NCBI GenBank assembly: GCA_033961575.1
Contig: CM066731.1
Location: 79,071,501-79,135,500 of the forward strand
Direction: 5' to 3'
DNA length: 64,000 bases
From: Aselliscus stoliczkanus
Taxonomy: Eukaryota > Chordata > Mammalia > Chiroptera > Hipposideridae
The stretch's first letter is position 1; every line of letters starts with the position of its first letter. The notes beneath the pieces were generated by a model. The model did no database searches. It had not been told where the DNA came from and saw nothing but the letters and a program-made list of their open reading frames with translations. Of the stretch, positions 34,989 to 46,494 are shown one piece after another. Both the position numbers and the translations under genes were made by a program.

Positions 34989-35515
34989 TGTTTATTTATT
35001 TATTTATTGTAATTTTGAACCTTTACTAACTAAGATGTTTTTAATTAAATTTGTTGGGGTGACATTGGTTAGTAAAATTACATAGGTTTTAAGTGTGCAT
35101 TTCTATAATACATCATCTATATATCACATTGTGTGCTCATCACCCAGGGTCAGTTCTCCTTCAATCATCATGTATTTGACCCTGTTTACCCTCATCTACT
35201 ACCTCCTCCTCCTTACCCTTTGGTAACCACTAAACTGTTGCCTTGTCAATGAGTTTTTGCTTCTTTGCCTTACTCACTTCTTGCTTTCAGTTTTATACCC
35301 ACATGAGATTGAAATCATGTGGTTCTTTTTCTGTCTGACTTATTTCACTTAGCATAATAATATCAAGATCCATCCATGTTGTTACAAATGGCCATATTTC
35401 ATCTTTTCTTATAGCTGAGTAATATTCCATTGCATATATGTACCACATCTTCTTTATCCAATCATCTATCAATGGACACTACAATTGTTTTTGTCTTTAT
35501 TTTTATGCCCTCACC
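34989..35515 (-). mobile_element. L1 3' end, minus strand
   Basis: After a (TTTA)n tract the plus strand reads 'aaatttgttggggtgacattgg', 'ttacataggttt', 'atcacccagggtcagttctcc' and 'tagctgagtaatattccattgcatatatgtaccacatcttctttatccaatcatc', all antisense L1 3' end sequence. Confidence 0.85.
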
Positions 35516-35836
35516 AATCAAAGGAAGAATAGGCATATGCCATGTCCAGGATGACATAAAAACAAAGATTTAGTACAGCCCCTTTATCCATGACCCAAAG
35601 AATATCCTATGTAAGTTCTTTCATTGTCATATTCACAAAGAAACTCTACAGTAGTTTTTACTTTACTCCTTTTATGTTGCCTCGTATATTGCTACCCAAA
35701 TAGTCCCCCAGCTAAATGAGATATATTGATCTCATTTCATGAATTGAGTCTGTCCCATTTCTATAGATAAAATATCATTAATGAGATATCCCCAAATATA
35801 CTGATATACAGAATATCTTTCAAAATACAGTCCCCA

Positions 35837-35918
35837 GGGCTGGCTGAGTGGCTCCATGGTTAGGCGCCCGGTTTGGGTCCCATATGTGAGGGCCAGTGAT
35901 ACTGCCCTCAAAAAAAAA
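35837..35918 (+). mobile_element. tRNA-derived SINE with internal deletion
   Basis: It has the head 'gggctggctgagtggc' and the end 'gtgagggccagtgatactgccctc' plus poly(A). It lacks about 20 bases that normally form the 'ctggcttgggaagccag' stem between A and B boxes. The flanks atacagtcccca (35825-35836) and atagagtcccca (35919-35930) are an 11/12 duplication. Confidence 0.88.
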
Positions 35919-36289
35919 ATAGAGTCCCCATATAAATAATCTAACCAAATAAATTCTCCATTTTTAATATATGTTAAAGTAAATCTCTCCTGATTAATAA
36001 ACTCCATCATTATATATATATTTACAATTGCCCATACAAACCAAGTCAGTTACCCCAATTTTTACTTAAATAACCTGTTTAAATTGAAAGATCACTGAAA
36101 TATTTCCCTTAAATAAATTATTCAGATATTGATCAAAGTCACCATTTCAGGTAATAAGATATCTAAGAAGAGGTCACTGGATTATAAACCAGAGACACTG
36201 GTATTAATTAAAATTCTGTCAACAAGAGCCTTTTTCTTTGTACCTTAGATTCCTAACTCTAAATTTATGATGATGATGACAACAAAAAC

Positions 36290-36470
36290 TCACATAATAT
36301 GTATCAAGCACCATTCCAAGTAGTTAAGACCATCCTATTTAACCTTCGTGACACACCTGTAAAATAAGTTTTATTATTGTACATTTTCCACAAAGGATTG
36401 ATGTTTAAATAAGTGAAGAAATGTGTGCAAAGTAGAGTGAAGCAGAGAGAAGCCTGATGCCAAAATCCAT
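36290..36470 (-). mobile_element. MIR-like SINE fossil, minus strand
   Basis: 'ccatcctatttaaccttcgtgacacacctgtaaaataagttttattattgtacattttccac' resembles the antisense MIR consensus, diverged. Confidence 0.55.
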
Positions 36471-36994
36471 TAAAAAAAAAAAAATCACTGCTCTATATAG
36501 AGAATAAAATCACATCTACCCTCAGGAACATTTGAGACTTATAAAAATGTTATCTAATCTTGGCATCTTACAGACTGTGACAAGTCATGCAAGAAGAAAG
36601 TGACATTTAAGGTGAAGACCCCCTAGTCATTTAGAATCAGTGACTGCAAACTGTTCGTTCTGCTTAGACTAGTGTCCCTGAAATGTCCTCCTTGAGTCTT
36701 CCCTTTTCACCTGTGAACTCTGTGAACTGGAAAGAAGTGAATGGGAGTGAGGCAGCAGAAGCAAAGGATACCTATCAGCCATCATACTATTACCATGTAT
36801 TCATCAAGAAGCTATTGAGAAATCTTCATTCTTATGTAATGTGAGGATTTTTTTTATACCTACTGATTTGATCCTCTAAATTCATGGTAAGGCAATGTAA
36901 CTGGAATCGCAGTGCTTGAGAGATTAGTATGTGGGAAGACTTTGTAGAATGAGCCTATGATTTAATGGAAGCCACATTATTACAATGTCTATAG

Positions 36995-37180
36995 AGGATA
37001 CCCAGATGGTGCAAAGAACACAAGCTGGGTTTTAACTTCTTTTTGGTCACACACTAGGTGCATGATCATGGGAAAGTCACTGAAATGATCTGAGCCTCAG
37101 TTTCCTCATCTGTAAAATAAGAATAGTAATGCCTATATCCAGGCTTTTTAAGAGCATTCAATGACCTAATGGAAGAGGAG
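36995..37180 (+). mobile_element. MIR SINE
   Basis: Contains the MIR core 'catgggaaagtcactgaaatgatctgagcctcagtttcctcatctgtaaaataagaatagtaatgcc', one of the best conserved ancient repeats in the window. Confidence 0.9.
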
Positions 37181-37627
37181 TTGCCAGCATAGCGTGTGAC
37201 TCTGATGTTCATATTAATTTTATTTTATCTCATTCCTCCACAATATGTATGAATATATTAACGTCCTTTGAAGAGGAGGGCTGATGCATATGAAATGAGA
37301 TCCATCATTCAAAGAGTGATATAATAGCCTGGAGTGAGGTGGAAAGATTGAATTTTTATGTGAGATAGGTCTTAAATGGAATGACTAAGTCCTGTCTCTT
37401 ATTTTCCACAAGACCCCTAATTCACTGTGACCCACTTTATGTTTCTATGTTGCATGTAGTGTCCTTTTCAAGGCAGTATTTTCAGAAGGTTCCAAAATAA
37501 TAAATGCAAATGACCTGAGCGTACATGATCTTCAGCAAATAGTGGTTATTTTTATTAATTATCTCAAAAATTTAGCAAAGAGAAGAAATATTTTATGATG
37601 ACAAAGGCAGAAATGGCTTTATATCAG

Positions 37628-38722
37628 TGTTGGGAGTCGTCAGCACCCCAATATGTGATAAGATTTCATGGTCAGTTATAGTCTCCACTCCTGTGAGCCC
37701 ATGTGCCTTTTCTTGACATCAGTTCTTGTGGGAGACAGTATATTCACTATACTTATGGCAATTTCCTGTGGTACCCCAATGAGAGATGGCTATGCAAGTC
37801 AATGATGGGTAAGATTTCCTAAAGAGGAGACAACCCAAGCCATGCTGTAGCCCCCATGGGGACCCCAGGACTGAGAAACAGGGGACTCAATCCTCTTGGA
37901 AACAGAGGCCAGACCCTTGGCCACATAGGCCAAAAGCCTGTGTGTGAGAAACTGATGATAACATCATTCCACTGAGCTCGCTTGCCTAAGATATCACAGT
38001 GAAAAGTCTCCTTGGAGACTAAGGTCTCCAGGCCATGAGAGTTCCGATAAGAGACGACTTACTGACCATGAGCTATGTTAATCAATAGCCTTATTTGAAT
38101 TCTTTGCCTTGTACATTGTTGTAACAACAGCTACTGAATCTCTGACTGAGAAAAAGATGCTACCCTTTATTGTAATAACTATAGCCCTCTGTTGGATAAG
38201 AAATGTTTGAAACCCCCTTTTGGCTTCTAAGTAATCTCATAGGAATAGACTTTAGATGCAGCTACTCCTAGTCTCTTAGTAATAGCTCAAGTATGCGCCC
38301 TGTGAGTCTTACGATTGTGTTTAGCTGCTGGAATTTGGGATAATTACTAGATAGTCAAGGTAGTCATGGTAACTATTCTTTAGGTGATATGTAGAAACTA
38401 AGTCTGGGTCACAAAGAGAATATCATAGTAAAGATAAGATAATCCTCAGACATAGAATAGGTGACAGTGTACCCTGGAGAGAACAATTACAAGGAAGTAA
38501 GGGCTTTAAAAGTCCTGAGAAAGAAAAAACATCAAACTCATGTGAAACATAACTTGTGACTGAGGTAATGGTCAAGAGTCCCTATAAAAGGGGACATGCT
38601 GTAACAATAAAGTATGACACTACTCTGAAACTCCCCCAGTGTCTCCACTCCCTTCTTTCACCTCGCTGACGCAGTCCACACCTGAGGGAACCCCTGGACC
38701 TTGTGGGGGCTGGCCCCCCACA
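37628..38722 (+). mobile_element. ERV2-type solo LTR, copy 1
   Basis: The 1,095-bp LTR starts TGTTGGGAGTCGTC and ends GGCCCCCCACA. The perfect 6-bp duplication tatcag lies at 37622-37627 and 38723-38728; six bases is the usual size for class II (betaretrovirus-like) integrases. A TATA box (tataaaag, 38583-38590) and AATAAA (38606-38611) lie unusually close together, about 20 bases apart, which implies a very short R region. No interior is present. Confidence 0.92.
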
Positions 38723-38874
38723 TATCAGAAACAAGATTTAAACAAGCCTTCAAAAATTTTAAGCATTTTGTTAGACACAGAAGAATAAACAATGTTGGTG
38801 AGAGGTAAAGCCTAAGCAAAATAGAAGCAGAAATATAAATGTAGGGCTCTCCAAAGAAACTGAGCCAATAAGAT

Positions 38875-39028
38875 GGATGGATGATAGATATAGATGGATG
38901 GATAGATAGATAGATAGATAGATAGGTAGATAATAGATAGTTAGATGATAGATAGATAGATAGATGATAGGAAGATAGATAATAGGTAGATGATAGATAG
39001 ATAATAGATAGATATATGATAGATAGAT
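38875..39028. repeat. (TAGA)n/(GATG)n microsatellite
   Basis: Imperfect tetranucleotide array of about 150 bases with interspersed 'gatgatag' units. Confidence 0.95.
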
Positions 39029-39434
39029 GGAATTGGCTCATACAATTATGGAGGCTGAGGAGTTCCAAGATCTATGTTTGGCAAGCTGGAGATCCAAGAC
39101 TGATAGCATAGTTCTAGTCCAAGTCCAAAGATCTGACCAGGATCGCTGATGGAGTAAGTTTCTCTCAGAAATCTGGGAGGCTCAAGACACAGAGGAGTTG
39201 ATTTTTTTCATTTCAAGTCCAAAAGCAGGACAATATTGATGTCACATATCAAGCAGCCAGGCAGAAGGTATTCTTTCTTACTCAGACTTGCTGTTCTATT
39301 CAGGTCTTCAATTGATTAGAGTACCACCTACTTTAGGGAGAACAAGCTGCTTTATTCAGACTACCAATGCTAATGGCGATCTTATCCAGAAAAAAACCTC
39401 TGTGGACACACCCAGAATGATATTTGACCAAATA

Positions 39435-39646
39435 CAGAGGGTGCAAAAAAAAAGTATAAACATTTTAAGAAAGGAAAAAAACTGTATTAAAATTGTAATA
39501 CAATGAATGACGCTAGTATTAATTTGATTAACACCATCTTTTGAGGAAACGTCATACTACATATTGCTACTGTTACTCAATTCAACTTCAGAAAGTAATA
39601 CATAGATAGTATCTCTTAAAATGTGCACTTTTGTTGGCACCCCGGG
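39435..39646. mobile_element. Mariner-type MITE, about 212 bp, second copy
   Basis: The left arm 'cagagggtgcaaaaaaaaag' to 'cattttaagaaagg' mirrors the right arm 'cttaaaatgtgcacttttgttggcaccccggg'. A TA duplication flanks it (39433-39434 and 39647-39648). The centre differs from the copy at 4391-4592. Confidence 0.85.
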
Positions 39647-39710
39647 TATTTGGGGATCCTATGACCCAGTCAAGTTGACACATAAAATTAACCATCATAC
39701 TTCAAACCCT

Positions 39711-40805
39711 TACTTTGTCACTACTTGTCTTTGAAAACCTAGTGCTAAATTTGGTTTAATTTTCCAATGCATAAGCTCTCATTGAGTAGTAATGTTCAAT
39801 GAGTATGTTAGGACAGACTTACCAGCATGTGAGACCTGGTTGTTAAATTTTTAGGAAATTTGTTGGCTACTTATTAATTAATCCATGGGTAGGTTGAACG
39901 TGAGTATAGTCAGAGTATTTATACCACAGAATTTGGCAAACACTACAAATCAGAGCCTTTTTTTATACACAGAGAGTTCACTGTTAAAAATAGCACTGTT
40001 ATGATGTCTAAGAAGCAGTGAGAATTGAAGAATTTAATGGAATATTTAAGATTTATTAAAGTTTTAAAATATCTCATTTTTTTTCAGTCTGTGATTTTAT
40101 AATACATGATCTATTCATTTATATTTCTTATGAACATGTATGTCATTATTATTGCTATTATTGGAAAAACTACCAAAAAAAAAGATTTATTTTACCCTGG
40201 AGGGCAAAGTTAAATAAATATATTATCTAGGCAGAAATGGATCACAATCAGTGGATGTCACAGTAAAGGCTCATGTTCATGTTGATAAGATGATTTAGTG
40301 TCCTAGCTCACAACCACATTTGTTCTTCCAATGGTAATTTAAATCAAAGTCAATCTTTAGTTAAAACTTTACGTGAAGCAGGTGCAAACTAATTTGGATC
40401 CTCCAAAATGTTCTTCTTCTTTTTCTAAGTTTTTTTTTTTTTTTTTGTAACCACATGTTTTCAAATAACTGTTAATAAGTCCTTTCCTGCATATCTGAAG
40501 AATAGAATAAACTTGTCCTAATATCAGGATGGAAGCACGACAACCCTACTTAGGAGTCAGGAGTTAGAGGATCTAGAACTACATCTTAACTGCAATAACT
40601 ACTGCTGGATCTTGACCAGGTTTCTTTTTACAAAATAATAAACTGTGCTATATTAATAGACTCCAAATTGGAAATATGGCCATATTTCAGAATCATCTAA
40701 AACTTTTTTTAAGGGAAAAAAGATATATCTTTGAAACGAAGTCTTTCCCCTACATTCTACTAATCCAGACACAAGAGACAGTTGCTGCTAAAGGTTTCTC
40801 CCCCA
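39711..40805. other. Unassigned intergenic sequence
   Basis: No gene or confident repeat was recognised; there is a poly(T) run at about 40431-40446. Confidence 0.4.
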
Positions 40806-41200
40806 CCCACCTTTCAATTATTAGTTTTAGGCATACAAAACATAGTGATTAGACATTTATATACCTCATGAAGTGATAACCCCAATAAGTCTGTTATTCC
40901 TCTGACACTGTATATAGCTATTGACTATATTCCCTGTGCTGTATTTTACATCCTTGTGACTATTATTTTAAATTATGGTTGATATTGAATATTATTTTAC
41001 ATTAGTTTCAGGTGTACAGCATTCTCACTAGACATTTATATAATTTATCAAGTGATTTCCCTGATAAGTCTAGTACCCATCTGACACTACATAGTTTTTA
41101 AATATTATTGACTATATTCCCCATATCATACTTTACATCCCTGTTACTATTTTGTAACTACTAATTTGTACAAGTATTTGAACCAATATCTGGCTCATGC
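40806..41200 (-). mobile_element. L1 3' UTR, tandemly duplicated, minus strand
   Basis: Two successive copies of one module are visible: 40825-40980 and 41005-41165. Each carries 'ttaggcatacaaaacatagtgattagacatttata' or 'tttcaggtgtacagcattctcactagacatttatata', then 'tgataa..ctagtac..tctgacac' and 'attgactatattcccc'. The sense version appears at 44450-44630. Confidence 0.8.
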
Positions 41201-41347
41201 TGCAAACATTCTTAAAACCTTTTAGGGGTTCACATAGCCAACTTCATACACAATATCAACCATTACACAGACTTTCTGTTGAATGTGGAAATTAGAAGAC
41301 AATGAGGGAGAGAAATGAGAAATAAGGGAGAAATCATAAATACTGCA

Positions 41348-44300
41348 TTCCAGTCAAGATGGTGGAGTAGTTAAAAACTATGCTTGTCTCTTCCTATGGC
41401 CACATCAGAATTATAACTAAAGTACAGGAGAACAATTATTGAAAATCACCTGAAGTCTAGCTGAGCAAAATTCTTAAAAGGATATAGAGAAGTAGCCATC
41501 TCGAGACTGGTTGGAGTGGTGGAGAAGCAAAATGGGCTGGGACCACATCCACATAAGGAGGTTAAGAATCAGGAGGGTTATCTTTACTACAGAAAATCTC
41601 CTGAGGTGTGAAGGATCACAGCCCCACACCAGGCTCCTTAGGCCATGGTTCTAGTGCTGGGAAAAGAAATCCCCACAATTTATGGCTGTGAAAATCAGTA
41701 GAGATAGTGGCTGAATGAGACATAGGGTAGCTGGGGACCCTGGAACTCCTCTTAAAAGGCCCATGTACAAATTTACTCACTAACAGAATATCTCTCTCTG
41801 ACCTCCAGTGCTGGGGCTGCAGCTCAAAAAGCTCCAGGGATATATGGGGAGGAATTAAATTATCTGGCTTCAGGGTGAGGGCTGGAGGGGCAGCTTTCTG
41901 CAAGACAGTAGAAGCCATTGTTCCTTCATTGGATCCTCCCTCTACCCAGCCTTTAAATGAAAGCAGGCACCATATCTGAATATTCATTAACCTAGCAAAC
42001 ACAACTAGCCCTGCCCTAGTGATTCCCTGAAACTCTACCCTTCCCAAATTTCCAGTCCACCCAAGCCACTTTCCATGGCTTTTTCATACAAATAGCCTGT
42101 CTAAGCTCATGCTTCAGACTTTCCTAAAACAGCACAAAGGTTCATAAACCCCAAACAAGCAGCATCTGGACTTGGCATGCCCTACACCACTTGCCAAGCA
42201 GCTTTAAGCCCAAGACTAATGGTTGCAAGCCTTAATTTACAGCTTAGCCTCTCACAGGCACTTGTACACCCAGCGCAAGTGACAACCATTTGAAGATCAT
42301 GTTGTAACTCATACCAAATGGCTCTGTCAGGGCACAAGCAGCAGCTGACCTTGGCCTGCACCAAAGTACCTCCAAAGAGGCTGCAGAAAAAATATACCTG
42401 GTGGCCAGCTTCTAACCATACCAGAGTACCACCCAACCATCTCCTCTAATGGAACATCTAAAGGGCAGACTTCGCAGGCACCAGAGCCCCATGAAAGTGA
42501 ACCCTGCACTGAAAGATCAGCACAACATCTCTTTCACTGTAGGCACAGCCAGTCCTCACAACTACCCAGTCTGAGAGTCAATTCCTCTCATTAATGTGCA
42601 AACAGCAACCAAGGCTCAACTACAACAGGAGGGCACACACAACCTACACAAGGGGCACACCTGGAGCACCTGCCTCAAGTGACCAGGGAGACTGAGCCAC
42701 TGGGCCCCTCAGAACATCTACTACATAAGACCACTCTAATAAGACAGAAAGGTATAGTAGATCTACCTAATATAGACAAACAAACACAGTGAGGCAGCCA
42801 AAATGTAAAAACAAAGAAACATCCCAAATAAAAGAACAGAACAAAACTCCAGAAGAACTAAACAAAATGGAGAGAATCTACCAGGTGCAGAGTTCAAAAT
42901 ACTGATTATAAGGATGCTCACTGAACTTAGGGATGCTCACTGAACTTATGGATAGAGTAAATAAACTCAGTGAGTACTTTAACAAAGAGACAGAAAACAT
43001 ACAAATAGAACTATAAAATATTGAAAAGAATCAATCAAAAGAACCAAGAAAAAATAAATGAAGAATACTTTTGAGGAAATCAAGAGTAGATGAGGTGAAA
43101 CAGAAAACTAAATCAACAATTTGGAAGATAAGGTATCAGAAAATACCCAATTAGAATAGCAAAAAGAAAAATGAATCCAAAAATGAGGTTAGTTTTAGGG
43201 GAGTCTGGGACAACATCAAGCCTACTAACATTTGCATTATAGAGTTCCAGAAGGAGAATAGGGATAGCAAGAAATTGTAATCCTATTTGAAGAAATAATG
43301 TCATGAAGATTCCCTAATCTGGTGGAGGAAATAGACATACAAGCACAGAGAGTCCCAAACAAAATGAACCCAAAGAGGCCAACACCAAGACACATCATCA
43401 TTAAAATGCCAGAGGTTAAAGATAAAGAGGGATTCTAAAAAGCAGCAAGAAAAAGGCAGTTAGTTATCTACAAGGGACCTTTCATAAGACTGTCAGCTGA
43501 TTTCTCAACAGTAACCTTGCAAGCTAGAAAGAATTAGCATGAAATTTTCAGTGATGAAAGGAAAAAACTTACAACAAAGATTACTCTACCCAGCAAAGCT
43601 ATCATTTAGAATTGTAAGACAGGCAAAGAACTTCCCAGACAAGAAAATTCTATAGGAGTTCATCACTATCAAATTGGTATTACAAGAAATATTCAAGGGA
43701 ATTTTTAAAGAAGAATAAAAAGAAAGACAAAAAATATGAATAATAAGTGTCAATAACTACATATCTAGCAATTATTTTCACTGTAAATGGATTAAATACT
43801 CCAATCAAAGATATAGTCTGGCTGAATGGATAAGAAAATAAGACCTTGCTTACAAGAGACACATTTCAGATTGAAAGACACACACAGACTGAAAGTAAAT
43901 GGATAGAAAAAGATATTTCATGAAAATGGAAATTTGAAAAAAGCTAGGGTAGACAAAATCGACTTTAAAACAAAGGCAATAAAAGAAGACAAAGAAGAAT
44001 CCACTTGTGGCAATTTATCCAAAGAAACCCCAAACACTAATTTGAAAAGACATATGCATCCTTATGTTCATTGCAGCATTATTTACAATAACCAAGATAT
44101 GGAAGCAACCTAAATGTTAATCAGCAAGTGAATGGATGAAGAAATGGTACATATATACAATGGAATATTACTCAGCCATAAAAATGAAATCTTGCCATCT
44201 GCAACAACATAGATGGACACAGAGGGTATTACACTAAGTGAAATAAGTTAGACAGAGAAAGATAAATACCATATGACCTCACTTACATGATTTTACTTTG

Positions 44301-44631
44301 AATCTAAAAAACAAAATAAATGAATAAAGGAAACAGAAACAGATTCATAGATACAGAGAACATTTTGATGGTTGCCAATTTGGAGTGGGGTTAGTGAGAT
44401 AGATGAAGGGATGAAGGAATTAAGAGGTAAAACTTGGTAGTTACAAAATAGTCACAGGGATGTAAAGTATAGCATAGGGAATATATTCAATAATATTGTA
44501 GTAACTGTATGGTGTCAGATGGATACTAGCTTTATTGGTGTGATAACTTTGTGAGTTATATAAATGTGTAATCTCTACATTGTACACCTGAAACTAATGT
44601 AATATTACATGTCAACTGTCATTGAAAAATA

Positions 44632-44678
<47 letters not shown>

Positions 44679-44682
44679 AAAG
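41348..44682 (+). mobile_element. Half-L1-like element, complete at both ends, ORF2 internally deleted
   Basis: It begins near 'ttccagtcaagatggtggagtag', a typical L1 5' start. A long 5' UTR (to about 42780) and an ORF1-like region (about 42790-43720, including 'catcatcattaaaatgccagag' and 'ttacaacaaagattactctacccagcaaagct') follow. Then comes an endonuclease-like stretch (about 43780-43995). At about 44000 the sequence jumps to the ORF2 C-terminus and 3' UTR ('cattgcagcattatttacaataaccaagatatggaagcaacc'), and it ends in (TA)n. The 10-bp duplication aaatactgca lies at 41338-41347 and 44683-44692. Reverse transcriptase is missing, so it must have been copied in trans. No intact ORF1 frame remains. 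Confidence 0.85.
44632..44674. repeat. (TA)n tail microsatellite of the half-L1
   Basis: About 21 TA units stand where an A-rich tail is expected, directly after 'cattgaaaaatag'. Confidence 0.95.
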
Positions 44683-44699
44683 AAATACTGCAAATAAGA

Positions 44700-45070
44700 T
44701 ACAAAAGAGAAGACAAATCTGAAAATCCAATTTTTTTTTAGTTATGTATAAAGAATAAGAGGACATGTACAGAAGATGATGTTACTGAAAGATTTCTTAT
44801 CATATTAAATAAAATATTTGAAACAAACTAAACATTCATCAGAATGTGAATAAATAAAATATAGCATATTTATATTATGGAATACTACATAGCGGTTATA
44901 GTGAATAAACTTTAACTATAGACATCATTAAGGACAATCTTATAATAGGCTCAAAAAAATAACTCTAGAATAATATGATCATTTTGATACAAAATGACAT
45001 AATGTTTAAACAATGTAAAATAATATGCTATTTATAGATTCGTACATACATAGAAATAATGTTAGCACAT
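44700..45070 (+). mobile_element. Old L1 3' fragment
   Basis: 'aaacattcatcagaatgtgaataaataaaatatagcatatttatattatggaatactacatagcggttatag' matches the L1M-type ORF2 C-terminal/3' sequence, strongly diverged. Confidence 0.65.
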
Positions 45071-45231
45071 GAATAGGAATCAACATATTAAATTCAGCTT
45101 AATTGCTGCATCCTGAGAGATTGACATTTCATTTCCTCAGCAGTTTAAATATCTAGTTTCACTGTCTTCTTTTCTCCATACTTTCTGATGAGAAAGACAC
45201 AGTAATTTAAATCATTCCTTAGTACACAAGA

Positions 45232-45233
<2 letters not shown>

Positions 45234-45283
<50 letters not shown>
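45234..45283. repeat. (TG)n microsatellite
   Basis: About 25 uninterrupted TG units. Confidence 0.97.
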
Positions 45284-45285
<2 letters not shown>

Positions 45286-45400
45286 CTGGTTGGTGCCAAG
45301 CTTTTTGTTTTTCCTTTGTTTTGGCAGTTTGATTATGTTGTGTTTATATGTGGTTTACTTTGAGATTAATTCCAGTTTGGCACTCGCTGAACTTCTTGAA

Positions 45401-45489
45401 TATATTGGGTTGCCAGGAAACTCATGATGCATTTTTGCAATGAAAAATGTAGAAAAAATACGTCATGACTTTTCCAACAACCCAATATA
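45401..45489. mobile_element. Mariner-like mini-MITE, 89 bp
   Basis: The perfect terminal inverted repeat tatattgggttg (45401-45412) and caacccaatata (45478-45489) continues imperfectly inward for about 35 bases per arm, so almost the whole element is a palindrome. The size and form recall MADE1-like derivatives, but the sequence is not MADE1. Confidence 0.8.
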
Positions 45490-46280
45490 AATTTATAACT
45501 TTCACCAAATTAGAAAGTGTTTAACCATTATTTCTTTAAATATTTTTTATATCATTCTCTCTTCTCCATGCTTTCATAGACTCCAATTTAAATAAGTTAG
45601 AAGATTTGATTTTGCAACTAGGTCCTGGAATATAAATATTTTTCCAATATTATTTTTCCTTTGTCCCTCAGATTCTATAATTTTTATTGACCTATCTTAA
45701 AATTCACCTATTCATTTCTCTGCCATACACATTCTAGTATTAAGCCATTCAATATTTTGTCATTTCAGGTATTATGTTTTTCAGTTATTAAATCCCAATT
45801 TTTAATAATAGTTCACATTTATTTGCTTAAAAGTTTTATGTTTCTATTTGTTCCAAGGGTATTTACCCTAACCTAATAAACCTAGTTATAATAGCTGCTT
45901 TAAAATCTTTGTCTAATAAGGAAAACCTCTAGGTCATCTCAGGGTAAGTATCTATTGGTTGTCTTTTCCCTTGCATTATTTTGAGGTGTCTCTAACTTTA
46001 TGTATATAAACTAATTTCAGATTGTATAATCTCTTGTGAGACACTGGTTCCTGTTAAAATCTGAGGAATATTGATTTTACTTTTATTTTGTTTTGTTTTA
46101 GCTGGTAATCAATCTAGTTAAGTTTAGATTGCAAGACCTACCTTATATTTTGTCCACTATGGTTCCAATGGTAGTTCAGTTTTCAAAGTCTTTGCTTTCT
46201 TGTTTGTTCTGTCCCTTCCAAAATACTCAGAGATTGCTCTGGAACTTGTGCAGTGGCTTATAAGTGTATAGAGCATATAA
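45490..46280. other. Unassigned AT-rich sequence
   Basis: Probably decayed L1 antisense sequence by its T-rich style, but I could not match it with confidence. Confidence 0.35.
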
Positions 46281-46284
46281 AATA

Positions 46285-46470
46285 TACTATAAACAAGGTT
46301 GTTATTGGATTGAGGTTTGTTTACTAGCTGTTTATAAACAAGGTTTATTTTAATTTGAGGCTTGCAAAACAAGTTGTTTACTAGTAGGTGTGAGACTGAT
46401 AAGAGTAAAGTGAAAGTAAACATGTTTATGTGTACAGCATATACATGAAAATAAACATGTTTATGTTTCT
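46285..46470. repeat. Local cluster of short direct repeats
   Basis: 'tataaacaaggtt' occurs at about 46288 and 46332. 'gtttactag' occurs at 46319 and 46376. 'aaacatgtttatgt' occurs at about 46418 and 46453. Confidence 0.7.
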
Positions 46471-46494
46471 GTGTGAAACTAACGATACCAAAAT

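Larger units (their letters stand above)
38850..39710. repeat. Interspersed repeat with (TAGA)n expansion, split by a MITE
   Basis: 'gggctctccaaagaaactgagccaata' leads into a TAGA/GATG tract (38875-39028). Then come 'gaattggctcatacaattatggaggctgag' and, after the MITE at 39435-39646, 'tcctatgacccagtcaagttgacacataaaattaaccatcat'. This is a familiar mammalian repeat; I do not assert its family name. The MITE restores 'accaaata|tttgg' when removed. Confidence 0.7.

Noticed and set aside
38875..39028. Regularly spaced short repeats that could suggest a CRISPR array
   Set aside because: They are a tetranucleotide microsatellite without distinct spacers, in a mammalian genome.
38658..39068. 136-residue frame rich in Ser, Tyr, Ile and Leu
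   Set aside because: It is a translation of the (TAGA)n microsatellite and the LTR end.
41616..42047. 143-residue minus-strand frame
   Set aside because: It is antisense to the L1 5' UTR of the half-L1 element.
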